From contig JAACMV010000018.1 in the NCBI GenBank assembly GCA_010909725.1, positions 186,001 to 250,000 on the forward strand: 64,000 nucleotides of DNA, given 5' to 3'. Source of the DNA: Picochlorum sp. 'celeri'. Lineage: Eukaryota > Chlorophyta > Trebouxiophyceae. The notes beneath the pieces were generated by a model. That model saw only the letters and a list, made by a program, of their open reading frames with translations, ran no database searches and was not told the origin of the DNA. The position numbers and the translations under genes are program-made. How positions within the stretch are numbered: the stretch's first letter is position 1; each line of letters opens with the position of its first letter. Of this stretch, positions 10,689-19,312 are shown piece after piece.

Positions 10689-11300
10689 TTTTATCGTATG
10701 GTAATACTATTATCAATTGCATGTATGATCTCTATTATGATGATATGAGAGATTTCTGCCGTTGAACACTCACCATTGAGTATTTTATATATTTATATAC
10801 GGAGACTCTCGATGGAAATCAAAGACCGACTCGGTCCATGATTCGGTTGATGGGACCACATACTGATTCAATGCCTGCGCCCCACTCATCGACGACATCT
10901 TCCGACAGTGCGTGCCCGCTCATGCGTAGAATTATATGACTGTACCAAGTATACGGATATAAACGTCGTTGGAAGAATAAAATCAACACCAGGGGGGTGT
11001 ACAGTACCGGTCATTGACGGAATTAATTAATTGGAACAGACCGACGACGACGACGAGAACAATGCGTTGCGTGAGGGGAATCGATACGTCCTTTTCCTTA
11101 CGGATATCACCTCATGTGTATTCTCGAATACGAGAATTGGAGATGAGTATGCGAATACGACCGTGAGGCTGGAATTCATACTTGACGAATTACCTACTAG
11201 TTCACAGGAAACGCTAGTCTAGTGTAGTGCTCGCTGTTTGGGTATTACTCGATAGAGATACAAAGATATATTTAGAATTTGACGTCGCATTTTGGTTGGG
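10689..11300. promoter_or_regulatory. Divergent promoter region between ALG1 and the J-domain gene
   Basis: This 612-bp region separates head-to-head genes. An AT-rich box (TATTTTATATATTTATATAC) lies around 10780-10800. A short hairpin with a 7-bp stem, ATTCTCG/CGAGAAT, and 4-nt loop spans 11120-11137. A 62-codon frame at 11031-11222 begins at TTG and has no family match, so I do not annotate it. Confidence 0.4.
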
Positions 11301-12308
11301 ATGATGTTTGAGAATGTGACGACGGGGTGTCGTGTTCACGAACACTTTGTTGTGGGTGACGGGCAGACTCGGGGGGAGGGTGGTGTTGAAGAGGATGTGG
11401 GGGCAACGTTGTTCGAGTCCATGTCACGGAGGTTTAAGAAGAGGTTGATGGATGTGAATGCCAGGAAAGGGCGGGATCGGAAGAGGAGCAGGGCTTCTCC
11501 CTTGGAAGGGGAGAGGTTGAGGCCTGATTGGTGTGGTCACCGCGGGGCGGTCGAGGGGGACTTCAAAAAGGCGAACAGGAGCCACACCACTTCAAAGAAG
11601 ACGGAGAAGGTGAAGAGGAAAAAAAAGGAGAAGAATGGCAGTACCCGCCACTATGAGTATCTGGGCGGGGGATCGAGTTCTTCTCTACGGCCAAGGTCAT
11701 GGTGTGGCATGGCGGTGTGGAATGATGATACGGCATCGCAGAAAAAACATGATAGCACTGATGATGAAGATATATTGGAGGAATCGAGGAATGAACCTGA
11801 TGGTGGTCCTCAGATGGCGTCTCATGTCAATGTGAAGAGTGCATGGTTGAATGCTGCCATGGCATGGAGGCAGAAAAATATGCCCTCTCCCATCGAGTTG
11901 AAAAAGAGAAAGGCTGAAATGTCGCGGAGGATGTCGGAAGCTGCTCGAAAGCGGCATGCGAAATCACATCCGTGTGCATTCCGACCAGGGGAAGATGCTG
12001 TGGGGTTCAATGTTCCAGAAAAGCCTGCTGATGATGCATGCGAGGCTGATTGGAAGGTGTACTTTAGGCTCCATCATTCTGCCAGGATTGCTCGCGCGAC
12101 ATCGTTTGTTCAAGTCTTACGGACGTTTGATGTGCCATGTGTTGACCCGAAAAAGATCAAATTCGCATACATGCAAGCTGTGAGGATGTACCATCCAGAT
12201 TCCAACAGCAAGTCTCGATGCTGGTCGACAGCCAGAGAAAAAGTAGAAGCTGAAGAGATTATGAAGTTGATCAATCAGCGGAAACCCGATGATTTTTCTC
12301 TGGAATAA
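11301..12308 (+). CDS. J-domain (DnaJ-like) protein with C-terminal J domain, 335 aa
   Basis: Single exon, started at the ATG at 11301 because an in-frame stop lies at 11280. The first 240 residues are basic and low in complexity (KRKKKEKNG, KKRKAEMSRRMSEAARKR), suggesting a nuclear or RNA-associated protein. The last 80 residues form a J domain with an intact HPD in YHPDSNSKS, followed by VEAEEIMKLINQRKP. A C-terminal J domain ending in a VEAEEK-like helix is also found in a plant group of nuclear DnaJ-superfamily proteins; that link is from memory. The HPD motif should allow Hsp70 stimulation; the client is unknown. Its 3' end has a decayed copy at about 14221-14333. Confidence 0.75.
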   Translation: MMFENVTTGCRVHEHFVVGDGQTRGEGGVEEDVGATLFESMSRRFKKRLMDVNARKGRDRKRSRASPLEGERLRPDWCGHRGAVEGDFKKANRSHTTSKKTEKVKRKKKEKNGSTRHYEYLGGGSSSSLRPRSWCGMAVWNDDTASQKKHDSTDDEDILEESRNEPDGGPQMASHVNVKSAWLNAAMAWRQKNMPSPIELKKRKAEMSRRMSEAARKRHAKSHPCAFRPGEDAVGFNVPEKPADDACEADWKVYFRLHHSARIARATSFVQVLRTFDVPCVDPKKIKFAYMQAVRMYHPDSNSKSRCWSTAREKVEAEEIMKLINQRKPDDFSLE

Positions 12309-12462
12309 CCATCTAATATCAGCGCGTTGACCGAACAATACGAGTTGTTGGAGACAGAGTCTGCTGTCATTTGTTTGACTGCATCATCATACCCTAATCA
12401 CAAAATACATGTTACAACAGTAAGGGAAAATCGTTTGTTGACCTGTTCGTTCCGTTCAAATG

Positions 12463-13788
12463 CTATTCTGTCTCGCATACATTGTTTACGGTATCGTTAT
12501 CACTCTCTCCGAAAGACTCACTCACAGATTGTGGAGTATTATAGGCAGAGACTCCTTCCGACGCAATCATTGTTTGTAAAATTTCCAACGCCTCTCTTGG
12601 CGTAGGTCTGTCCATGGGATCATCAGACAGACACGAGCGCAAGAAAGCACCCAGGCTCCTGTCAATAGCCTCAGGCACCACAACGCGCTTCCCCTTGCTC
12701 ATCGAGTACAGTATCTGAACAGGGAGCATACCATTCCAGGCTTTCTTCCCAGTCCACATCTCAACTCCCAAGATTCCCAACGCATATATATCAGTCTTCA
12801 CACTCAAGTCACCGGAAAGAAGCATCTCTGGGGGCATGAAGTTTGCAGTCCCCAAAGAATCCGTCTTCATCTTCTCAGACAAGTACACTCTTGATCGACC
12901 AAAATCACCCACTTTGGCACGCATGCCTATAGGGGATGTCTCGTCGCGAACCAACAGGACATTGTTTCCTGACAAATCACCATGCAGAATGCCATGGTCG
13001 TGCAGGTACGCAAGTGCTTGAGCAACATCCCGCAGTATCAGAGCAATGCAGGCTGTTTTGGAAATGGCTGTTCCCTCAAACAGTGTCTGTGACGATCCAA
13101 TATAGGCTTCCAGCGATCCACACTCACAATATTCTTGAATCATCTGTATATACAAGTATTCATCTTGATCATATTGTCTTCTCGCATTCATTAACGCTCG
13201 TTCCAATGCTGATGGCTGATTGTTCAAATGGCTCTCCATATTTGAAACGATGTAGCCGCACGTCTTGACAATATTCGGATGATGTATGGAACATCCCATC
13301 TCTGCTTCCGAAATAAGGATTCCAATGTCCTTCCATGTCGCCCGAATGCACTTGATGGCTCTCTCCTGGCCATCAACAGCCCCATAGTACACCTTGCCAA
13401 ACGACCCTTGGCCAATCAACCGACATAATGTCACCTGACGAGGGTTCTCATGGGATCCACAATGTTCCATCAACCATGTCTTACAACATCCATCACGTCG
13501 ACAGTACTCCCATCCCTGTGACGATAGTTTGGACAGGCCCTGGACATCCTGCACCAGACCCTGAAGATGGTTGTTGAAATCTTCTCTGAAATCAAGCACG
13601 TATGGAATTTGCTTCTCTTTCGACGCTGTCGATGATGATGCTCCCTTGCTATCATTGGAGACGGGGGACGACCCTAAAGGAACGATACCCTTCTCGACGA
13701 TGGCAGCTCCAGCCAACTCAAGATTCTGGAGTGAAGGTGAAGACGTGACACGTTCCCTCTGCTTTTTCTCATTCATAGAAGTCTCCAT
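12463..13788 (-). CDS. TKL-like protein kinase, copy 1 of a tandem pair, 441 aa
   Basis: Single exon from the ATG at 13788. An N-terminal region of about 120 residues precedes the kinase domain (about 121-400). Visible motifs are the glycine loop GQGSFGKVYYG, the ATP lysine in RAIKCI (about 146), catalytic loop HGDLSGNN, DFGRSR, and FMPPE in place of APE. The catalytic loop has HGD rather than HRD, with Asp and Asn kept, so activity is plausible but autoregulation may differ. A 31-residue tail after TMIAS is absent from copy 2. There is no membrane segment. It is paralogous to the kinase at 14402-15754, and a TGTAA motif lies about 46 nt after the stop. Confidence 0.85.
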   Translation of the reverse strand: METSMNEKKQRERVTSSPSLQNLELAGAAIVEKGIVPLGSSPVSNDSKGASSSTASKEKQIPYVLDFREDFNNHLQGLVQDVQGLSKLSSQGWEYCRRDGCCKTWLMEHCGSHENPRQVTLCRLIGQGSFGKVYYGAVDGQERAIKCIRATWKDIGILISEAEMGCSIHHPNIVKTCGYIVSNMESHLNNQPSALERALMNARRQYDQDEYLYIQMIQEYCECGSLEAYIGSSQTLFEGTAISKTACIALILRDVAQALAYLHDHGILHGDLSGNNVLLVRDETSPIGMRAKVGDFGRSRVYLSEKMKTDSLGTANFMPPEMLLSGDLSVKTDIYALGILGVEMWTGKKAWNGMLPVQILYSMSKGKRVVVPEAIDRSLGAFLRSCLSDDPMDRPTPREALEILQTMIASEGVSAYNTPQSVSESFGESDNDTVNNVCETE

Positions 13789-14220
13789 GACTTCAATCTA
13801 TGTCAATTTTCTGTATAAAGTATCAATCCATGGTTACTTGTGTGCAAATAGCGTGTTTCATCAAAAGTAGGTTACTTTCGTGCAAAAGAAACGTTGCACT
13901 CGTTCTTGGTTGACACGTACCCGATACGATCCATGACAGGTAATGATACAGGATTATTTGTACAAGTAAACATATATACAATAATAATAATCAGATGACG
14001 TTGCACTGTGCCACCCAAAAGATATATTGGTACTTTCTCATCGTTTCGGAGATTGATACAATCCGATACCGTATCTGACGCATGCTTGGAAGAAGGCCTT
14101 TCTATTCGGTCCAGTGTACTCATTGATAGGTCATTTTTGTCCATCATCACACGTGTGCAATAAGTCGCGCCGGCGCCCCTTCTCACAATTGCACTTGTCT
14201 AAACTGAATAAATATATATC
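13789..14220. other. Intergenic spacer upstream of kinase copy 1, with a CACGTG palindrome
   Basis: This stretch between kinase copy 1 and the J-gene fragment must contain the copy 1 promoter. It holds the 10-bp palindrome CACACGTGTG at 14148-14157, an E-box/G-box core. Splice-like signals on the minus strand (a GGTACGTGTC near 13915 and a TTTATACAG near 13820) could belong to a 5'-UTR intron. No coding gene is visible. Confidence 0.4.
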
Positions 14221-14333
14221 CATCCAGCATCGAATGCTCGTCGACAGGCAGAGAAAAAGAAGAAGCTGAAGAGATGATGAAGTCGAATAATCAGAAAAAA
14301 TCTGACGATTACACACTGAAAGAAAAATGGTCA
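14221..14333 (+). pseudogene. Decayed copy of the 3' end of the upstream J-domain gene
   Basis: The text here aligns by eye with about 12197-12308, the last codons of the J-domain gene. Shared blocks are GTCGACAG followed by CAGAGAAAAAG, then AGAAGCTGAAGAGAT, ATGAAGT and AATCAG. A short deletion, frame changes and substitutions break the reading frame and no J domain can be read. Its position, just 3' of kinase copy 2, mirrors that of the intact J gene 3' of kinase copy 1. The fragment was therefore carried along when the kinase locus duplicated. Confidence 0.75.
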
Positions 14334-14401
14334 TAGTATAGTAGTAATTCATGGTACAATATGCAGAAATCGTATCATTCCTTTGCAAAGGCAGGTTTTC
14401 T

Positions 14402-15754
14402 TCAAGATGCAATCATTGTTTGTAAAATTTCCAACGCCTCTCTTGGCGTAGGTCTGTCCATGGGATCATCAGACAGACACGAGCGCAAGAAAGCACCCAG
14501 GCTCCTGTTAATAGACTCAGGCACCACAACGCGCTTCCCCTTGCTCATCGAGTACAGGATCTGAACAGGGAGCACACCATTCCAGGCCTTCTTCCCAGTC
14601 CACATCTCAACTCCCAAGATTCCCAACGCATATATATCAGTCTTCACACTCAAATCACCAGAAAGAAGCATCTCTGGGGGCATGAAGTTTGCAGTCCCCA
14701 AAGAATCCGTCTTCATCTTCTCAGACAAGTACACCCGTGATCGACCAAAATCACCCACTTTGGCACGCATGCCTATAGGGGATGTCTCGTCGCGAACCAA
14801 CAGGACATTGTTCCCCGACAAATCGCCATGCAGAATGCCATGGTCGTGCAGGTACGCAAGTGCTTGAGCAACATCCCGCAGTATCAGAGCAATGCAGGCT
14901 GTTTTGGAAATGGCTGTTCCCTCAAACAGTGTCTGTGACGATCCAATATAGGCTTCCAGCGATCCACACTCACAATATTCTTGAATCATTTGTATATAAA
15001 AATATCCGTCATCATCGTATTGTCTTCTCGCATCCATCAACGCTCGAGACAATGCTGATGACTCATTGTTCAATTGGCGCTCCGTATTCGACACAATGTA
15101 GCCACACGTCTTGACAATATTCGGATGATGTATGGAACAACCCATCTCCGCTTCCGAAATAAGAGTACTAAAATCCTCCCATCTCGCCCGAATAGACTTG
15201 ACAGCCTTCTCATGGCCATCAACACGTGCGCAATACACCTTGCCAAACGACCCTTGACCAATCAACCGAGATATCGTCACCTGATGATGCCTCCCATCGG
15301 CACCATCATCATCACTGTGTGACACATAATCATCATCCTCTAACCATGTTTCACAAAACCCATCCCGTCGATAGTACTCCCAGCCTTGTGATGTCAACTT
15401 TGACAGATTCTGAATATCCTGCACAAGGTCCTCAAGGTGCTTGTTGAAGTCTTCTCGGAAATTATGCACACACGGCATGGGCTTTTCGTTCATCGTCGAG
15501 GACGACGACCTTCCGTCTTCATCATCAGAAGACAGAGCTTTCGACACCTCCGTCTCGCCTACGAGAGGCTCCTCCTCCTCCTCCTCCTCCTCCTCCTCCA
15601 GTGTTGGACAAGAAGCTAGGTCATGTTCTGCATATCCCTTTTCACCCGTATAGCCATCCATATATATCATATTGTTATCTTTCAATATCTGCATCAATGA
15701 ATCCACAGGTATTTGTAAGTTATAGATACTACAATGCGTGACGTATCGACACAT
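14402..15754 (-). CDS. TKL-like protein kinase, copy 2 of a tandem pair, 450 aa
   Basis: Single exon, started at the ATG at 15754; an in-frame GTG lies just upstream. The order matches copy 1: N-terminal region, then glycine loop GQGSFGKVYCA, lysine in KAVKSI, HGDLSGNN and DFGRSR. The protein ends at TMIAS, without the copy 1 tail. A run of ten glutamates is encoded by a CTC triplet repeat at about 15569-15599. The 3' half of the gene, about 14406-14989, is nearly identical to copy 1 (some 15-20 mismatches by eye), whereas the 5' half has diverged strongly. Function is unknown beyond Ser/Thr or dual-specificity kinase activity. Confidence 0.85.
   Translation of the reverse strand: MCRYVTHCSIYNLQIPVDSLMQILKDNNMIYMDGYTGEKGYAEHDLASCPTLEEEEEEEEEEPLVGETEVSKALSSDDEDGRSSSSTMNEKPMPCVHNFREDFNKHLEDLVQDIQNLSKLTSQGWEYYRRDGFCETWLEDDDYVSHSDDDGADGRHHQVTISRLIGQGSFGKVYCARVDGHEKAVKSIRARWEDFSTLISEAEMGCSIHHPNIVKTCGYIVSNTERQLNNESSALSRALMDARRQYDDDGYFYIQMIQEYCECGSLEAYIGSSQTLFEGTAISKTACIALILRDVAQALAYLHDHGILHGDLSGNNVLLVRDETSPIGMRAKVGDFGRSRVYLSEKMKTDSLGTANFMPPEMLLSGDLSVKTDIYALGILGVEMWTGKKAWNGVLPVQILYSMSKGKRVVVPESINRSLGAFLRSCLSDDPMDRPTPREALEILQTMIAS
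15569..15599. repeat. CTC/GAG trinucleotide repeat coding for polyglutamate
   Basis: About ten CTC units on the plus strand, read as GAG in kinase copy 2. Copy 1 has no counterpart, so the expansion followed the duplication. It is a likely length polymorphism. Confidence 0.8.
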
Positions 15755-16178
15755 TGCCGTTGTCACTGCAACTGCAGTTGCACTCCCTCTGCAGTTCTAT
15801 CACACCCAGGACGTACTCATAGTAATGTAATATCATGGTATGAATCAAGCATTAGTTTTCTTTTTCTTCCAAATATCGCATGTTACAACAGTATCATACC
15901 GAAGACACCATCCGTGTGATGATGGTACTTTTTTTCCGTCTTGGTCACGTGACCCTTGATTACGGCGCCATGTCCACGTGGACTCGGCTGGTAGACAGCA
16001 CTCGCTTTGGCGGAAACTCGTTTACGACACACCCGCCTCGGCCAAGTAATAGACAGATACTGTCTCTCGATAGAATAGAACACAAGATTTCTTCTGTATT
16101 ATTATGATTTGCCTTACAAGAATGAACAACAACAATCCCAAGGAGCACCTTGGGTGACCTCAACATGGATGGATATCA
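15755..16178. promoter_or_regulatory. Promoter region of kinase copy 2 with two CACGTG palindromes
   Basis: This 424-bp gap lies upstream of kinase copy 2 and downstream of the gamma-CA-like gene. It contains two perfect 12-bp palindromes with the same CACGTG core, GGTCACGTGACC at 15943-15954 and GTCCACGTGGAC at 15972-15983. The core is the binding site of bHLH and bZIP factors. TTACA at 16114-16118 is TGTAA on the minus strand and probably serves the gamma-CA-like transcript. No gene is visible. Confidence 0.45.
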
Positions 16179-17036
16179 TCAGCCTTGAAACTTTCCCAGC
16201 GCATCGTCAGAAATACCCTGCACATCTGCTCCCCTCACCACAGCACTGGACGGATCCAGAGCAGCTCGCAGCTCCTCTGCCTCTCGGTATGCCCCACTCT
16301 GTGGCAGAAACTCTGATGCATATTCATCCACCACCTTACACACATCCTCTGCCATTTCAGGAATAGCCGCCTTCTCATCCTTGCTCAGCTTTCTCACAAA
16401 CTTGGCAGGACGACCTGCCCACACCTGCCCTGATGGCACCAATCTCCCAGGAGGAAGCACAGATCCTGGCTCCAGCACACTCTGCGATTCCATCCTTGAC
16501 CCCTCCAGCAATATCGACCGATCCCCCACCACACACGCATCCCCAATCGTCGCAGACCGTATCAAACACCCCTGACCTATTGACACCCGCTGCCCAATCA
16601 CCGTCGCCGCAGGCAACCCAGTGGGGGCCGTGCTGGCAGCATGAATCACCGTCCGGTCCTGGATGTTTGAGAATGCTCCAATCCGAATCGAGTTCAGATC
16701 CCCTCGCACAACACAATTATGCCATAAAGATACATTTTCATACACATCCACGTCCCCAACGACCACAGCAGACGGTGCAATCCAAGAACTCGGTATCGTT
16801 TTGACAACCCTGTTGCCCAGATTGAGTATATTTCTCTGCCTATTGTACACTTCGTCTTCTATATGGATTGTTTTCACCGGTGGTTGGTCTCTACTAGTTT
16901 TGGTTTGCTCTTCCTCTGCGAGGAGCGCAGAGGAGTGAACGAAACCTTGCTGCTGAGAGAGAGACAGGACGGACAGGCCGTGCCGAATCTTCCCAGTCTC
17001 CTGCAGCAATTGCGATGCAATCCTACGACCCAACAT
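16179..17036 (-). CDS. Gamma-carbonic-anhydrase-like (gamma-CAL) subunit of mitochondrial complex I, 285 aa
   Basis: Single exon. A basic, Ser-rich N-terminus of about 55 residues looks like a mitochondrial presequence. A left-handed beta-helix follows (about 95-225), with hexapeptide blocks such as ENVSLWHNCVVRGDLNSI and GLPAATVIGQRVSIGQGC. In active gamma-CAs three histidines bind zinc. Here the first can be read in RTVIHAAS, but the GHGAxxH region reads GQGCLIR, so the other two ligands are lost. This is the plant gamma-CAL pattern (SxPTGLPAAT block, PPGRxxPSGxxWxGxPA), which belongs to the matrix-exposed gamma-CA trimer of complex I. A structural role is therefore expected. Confidence 0.88.
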   Translation of the reverse strand: MLGRRIASQLLQETGKIRHGLSVLSLSQQQGFVHSSALLAEEEQTKTSRDQPPVKTIHIEDEVYNRQRNILNLGNRVVKTIPSSWIAPSAVVVGDVDVYENVSLWHNCVVRGDLNSIRIGAFSNIQDRTVIHAASTAPTGLPAATVIGQRVSIGQGCLIRSATIGDACVVGDRSILLEGSRMESQSVLEPGSVLPPGRLVPSGQVWAGRPAKFVRKLSKDEKAAIPEMAEDVCKVVDEYASEFLPQSGAYREAEELRAALDPSSAVVRGADVQGISDDALGKFQG

Positions 17037-17292
17037 TATTAGAACATAATAATACTAATAATATGTTTGGAAAGATGGTTTTTTCTATCTATTCAGCTCA
17101 TGATGAGATGCATCAAAAGTTCCTTACTTGAACTATTAGGAAAAAACAATCCATGTTTGTTTGTTTTTAATGTACCAAATATGCTCAAGAAAACTCAGAG
17201 TTCTGGTCTCTTCCTCGTGCCAAGATCAGCAAGACTATTTGTTGAATTCCACAGTTGTCTTGTTGTTGTATTTTACATAAAGAATAGCCAAG

Positions 17293-17928
17293 ATGAGTCA
17301 GCATGACGCATCCTCGAGTCGTTTGGTCTTTGTATCCATCAAGGGGGAAAAGTCCAAAAGAAAGGTCGCTGTGCCTATTCATGATGGCATGACATGGCAG
17401 GGGTTTATAGATATAGTTAGATTGAAGTTGAAATTATCAGGGGTGGGTGATATGTATCTGGCATCGACTGGTGAGGCTGTTGGTTCGTTAGATCAACTAC
17501 AAGACATTGATGAAATTCACGTCGTCGAAGGGGATCAGCGGGAGCAGTTTATGGAGGATGGGGATGCTAGAGTACGTTCTGATGAGTATAACGGGGCTGG
17601 GCCGAGTGGGGTGGATGTGGATTCGTCGTATGAGAGCAAGTATGTGAAGAAACAGTCTGATATGGCAAGGACAATGAAGAGGATGATGCCGGCGTTGTTT
17701 GGGAGGACAGAGCAGACGTTGCCTCTGACGCGGAAGGATCAGGTGGCTTTGAGTCCTATAGAGCAGGTGAAGCGTCGGATGAAGAAGAGGAATAAGCGGT
17801 CGATAGTGGACCCTAGGACAGTGTTGGCAGTGTTTGCGTTGTTATCGTGTGCAGCGACTCTTGTATTTGTGTATCTTCGGGCGACAAAGAATTTGTCAGA
17901 CCTTCATCGTGGTAGTATTGCAATGTAA
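17293..17928 (+). CDS. Beta-grasp-like protein with C-terminal membrane anchor, 211 aa, function unknown
   Basis: Single exon, ATG at 17293. I do not recognise the family. Residues of about 10-78 (VFVSIKGEKSKRKVAVPIHD to IDEIHVVEG) have the strand-helix-strand pattern of a ubiquitin-like, PB1 or DCX-type beta-grasp fold. A charged linker follows, then a basic patch (KRRMKKRNKR) and one hydrophobic helix, VLAVFALLSCAATLVFVYL, with only about 18 residues after it. That fits a tail-anchored protein with its N-terminus in the cytosol. TGTAA overlaps the stop codon and the convergent TrpA gene ends 7 bp away. Confidence 0.7.
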   Translation: MSQHDASSSRLVFVSIKGEKSKRKVAVPIHDGMTWQGFIDIVRLKLKLSGVGDMYLASTGEAVGSLDQLQDIDEIHVVEGDQREQFMEDGDARVRSDEYNGAGPSGVDVDSSYESKYVKKQSDMARTMKRMMPALFGRTEQTLPLTRKDQVALSPIEQVKRRMKKRNKRSIVDPRTVLAVFALLSCAATLVFVYLRATKNLSDLHRGSIAM

Positions 17929-17935
17929 TTGTATA

Positions 17936-18883
17936 TTATATAGCGTCTCGGATGCTTTTTGCGAGGGTCTTGAGTGCATCAAGGCCTTCTTGTGGAGATG
18001 ATGCTTCTCCCAATGCTTTGACGAGAGCGCTTCCAACAATCACACCGTCTGCTCCCCAGTCTTTGATTTGTTTGGCTTGATCTGGACCAGAGACACCAAA
18101 TCCGACGGCGATACTCTTGTCTGTCGTTTCTCTCAGCTGTTCAATGAGGCCTTCCACACGTGATTCTGTTGTGCCTCTCATTCCTGTGACACCTGTGAGT
18201 GATACTAGGTACACGAATCCCATACTCTTTTCTGCAATCAGCTTCATACGTGGTGTTGGGGTGGTTGGGGTTGCCAACATGACGAGATCGAGGCCATGAG
18301 ATGATGCTACTTGTCGAATCTCTGTCGTCTCCTCTAATGGAATGTCAGGGACCAAAAGCCCCGATGCACCAGCACTCTTGATCTGCTCACAGAACGTCTC
18401 CAATCCTCTCGCCATGATGGGGTTGAAATATGTGAACATGACAATGGGGGCAGAGATGTGAGGAGTCACCTGCCGGACCACATCAATAACCTTGTCCAGG
18501 ATGACACCCTGCTGAAGAGCTCGCGTTGCAGCCGCCTGAATCGTGGGTCCATCTGCAAGTGGATCAGAGTATGGAACACCTAACTCAATCACATCAGCTC
18601 CGATCGCGTCCAATGCTTTGATAGCCTCAACAGTGCTCTCCAAATTTGGATCACCAGCAACCAAAAAGGGAATGAATGCCGTCCTCTTTGTCTCCTTACA
18701 TTCTGCCATTCTCTGTGCAACACCGTGCTGTTGAGCCATCACGATACCTGATGATCGCCGAGTATGTCGCAGTCTCACGACGCACGCTGAGCTGGTTCTC
18801 ACAGGAGCAGGTGCAGACAATACAGAAACTCTCGGTGGGCAGCGCACCAAGGATGCTGAACGACTTGAACAGAAACTCTTCAT
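17936..18883 (-). CDS. TrpA: Tryptophan synthase alpha chain, plastid-targeted, 315 aa
   Basis: TrpA cleaves indole-3-glycerol phosphate to indole and glyceraldehyde 3-phosphate; indole then passes to the beta subunit. The start is the ATG at 18883. About 45 basic and Ser-rich residues precede the bacterial-type core and fit a plastid transit peptide. Core motifs include IPFLVAGDPN, the catalytic-Glu segment VIELGVPYSDPLADGPTIQ (both the Glu and the later Asp conserved), VLFTYFNP-like VMFTYFNPIM, LLVPDIPLEE and the phosphate-binding GFGVSGPDQ. The length of the mature part fits the family. It stops 7 bp from the convergent beta-grasp gene. Confidence 0.95.
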   Translation of the reverse strand: MKSFCSSRSASLVRCPPRVSVLSAPAPVRTSSACVVRLRHTRRSSGIVMAQQHGVAQRMAECKETKRTAFIPFLVAGDPNLESTVEAIKALDAIGADVIELGVPYSDPLADGPTIQAAATRALQQGVILDKVIDVVRQVTPHISAPIVMFTYFNPIMARGLETFCEQIKSAGASGLLVPDIPLEETTEIRQVASSHGLDLVMLATPTTPTPRMKLIAEKSMGFVYLVSLTGVTGMRGTTESRVEGLIEQLRETTDKSIAVGFGVSGPDQAKQIKDWGADGVIVGSALVKALGEASSPQEGLDALKTLAKSIRDAI

Positions 18884-19312
18884 ATATCTAATATACGCAC
18901 TGAATGCAATGTCCAATCACCTCTTGTATGCTGCCTCGCTGATATTTGACGGCACCAGGTGTGTGTGGAATGTGTTGCTGGGAACACTCGATCTTCACAA
19001 AGATGACCGATACGGAATATCCGATGTACACTTAATGCTATAGTTTTGTTACATTGTGAGACACGGTGGTCTCTAGTCATCATGGGCGTGATCACAGCAT
19101 TCAGCATGCCCACTAGTGGGCAATCCCAGGATCAGATGCCTGGAGGATTCTTTCTGTGGATTGCATTGTCGAGGAGCGAGGGAATTTCCAAAAGATAGTT
19201 AAAATATTCAAGACGACGTTTTGAACGCGGAAACAATAGACTGGAGTAGTGCTGTATGGCAGTCGCGTGCGTTCTTTCCTTCACCTCCGCCTTGTAGTTT
19301 GTCATAGACGGT
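18884..19312. promoter_or_regulatory. Divergent promoter region between TrpA and the zinc-finger gene
   Basis: A 429-bp head-to-head gap that must hold both promoters. I see no gene, RNA or repeat. A minus-strand frame at 19132-19392 lacks any family match. Confidence 0.4.

Noticed and set aside
11031..11222. 62-codon acidic frame upstream of the J-domain gene
   Set aside because: Begins at TTG, stops before the J gene in another frame and has no similarity to known proteins.
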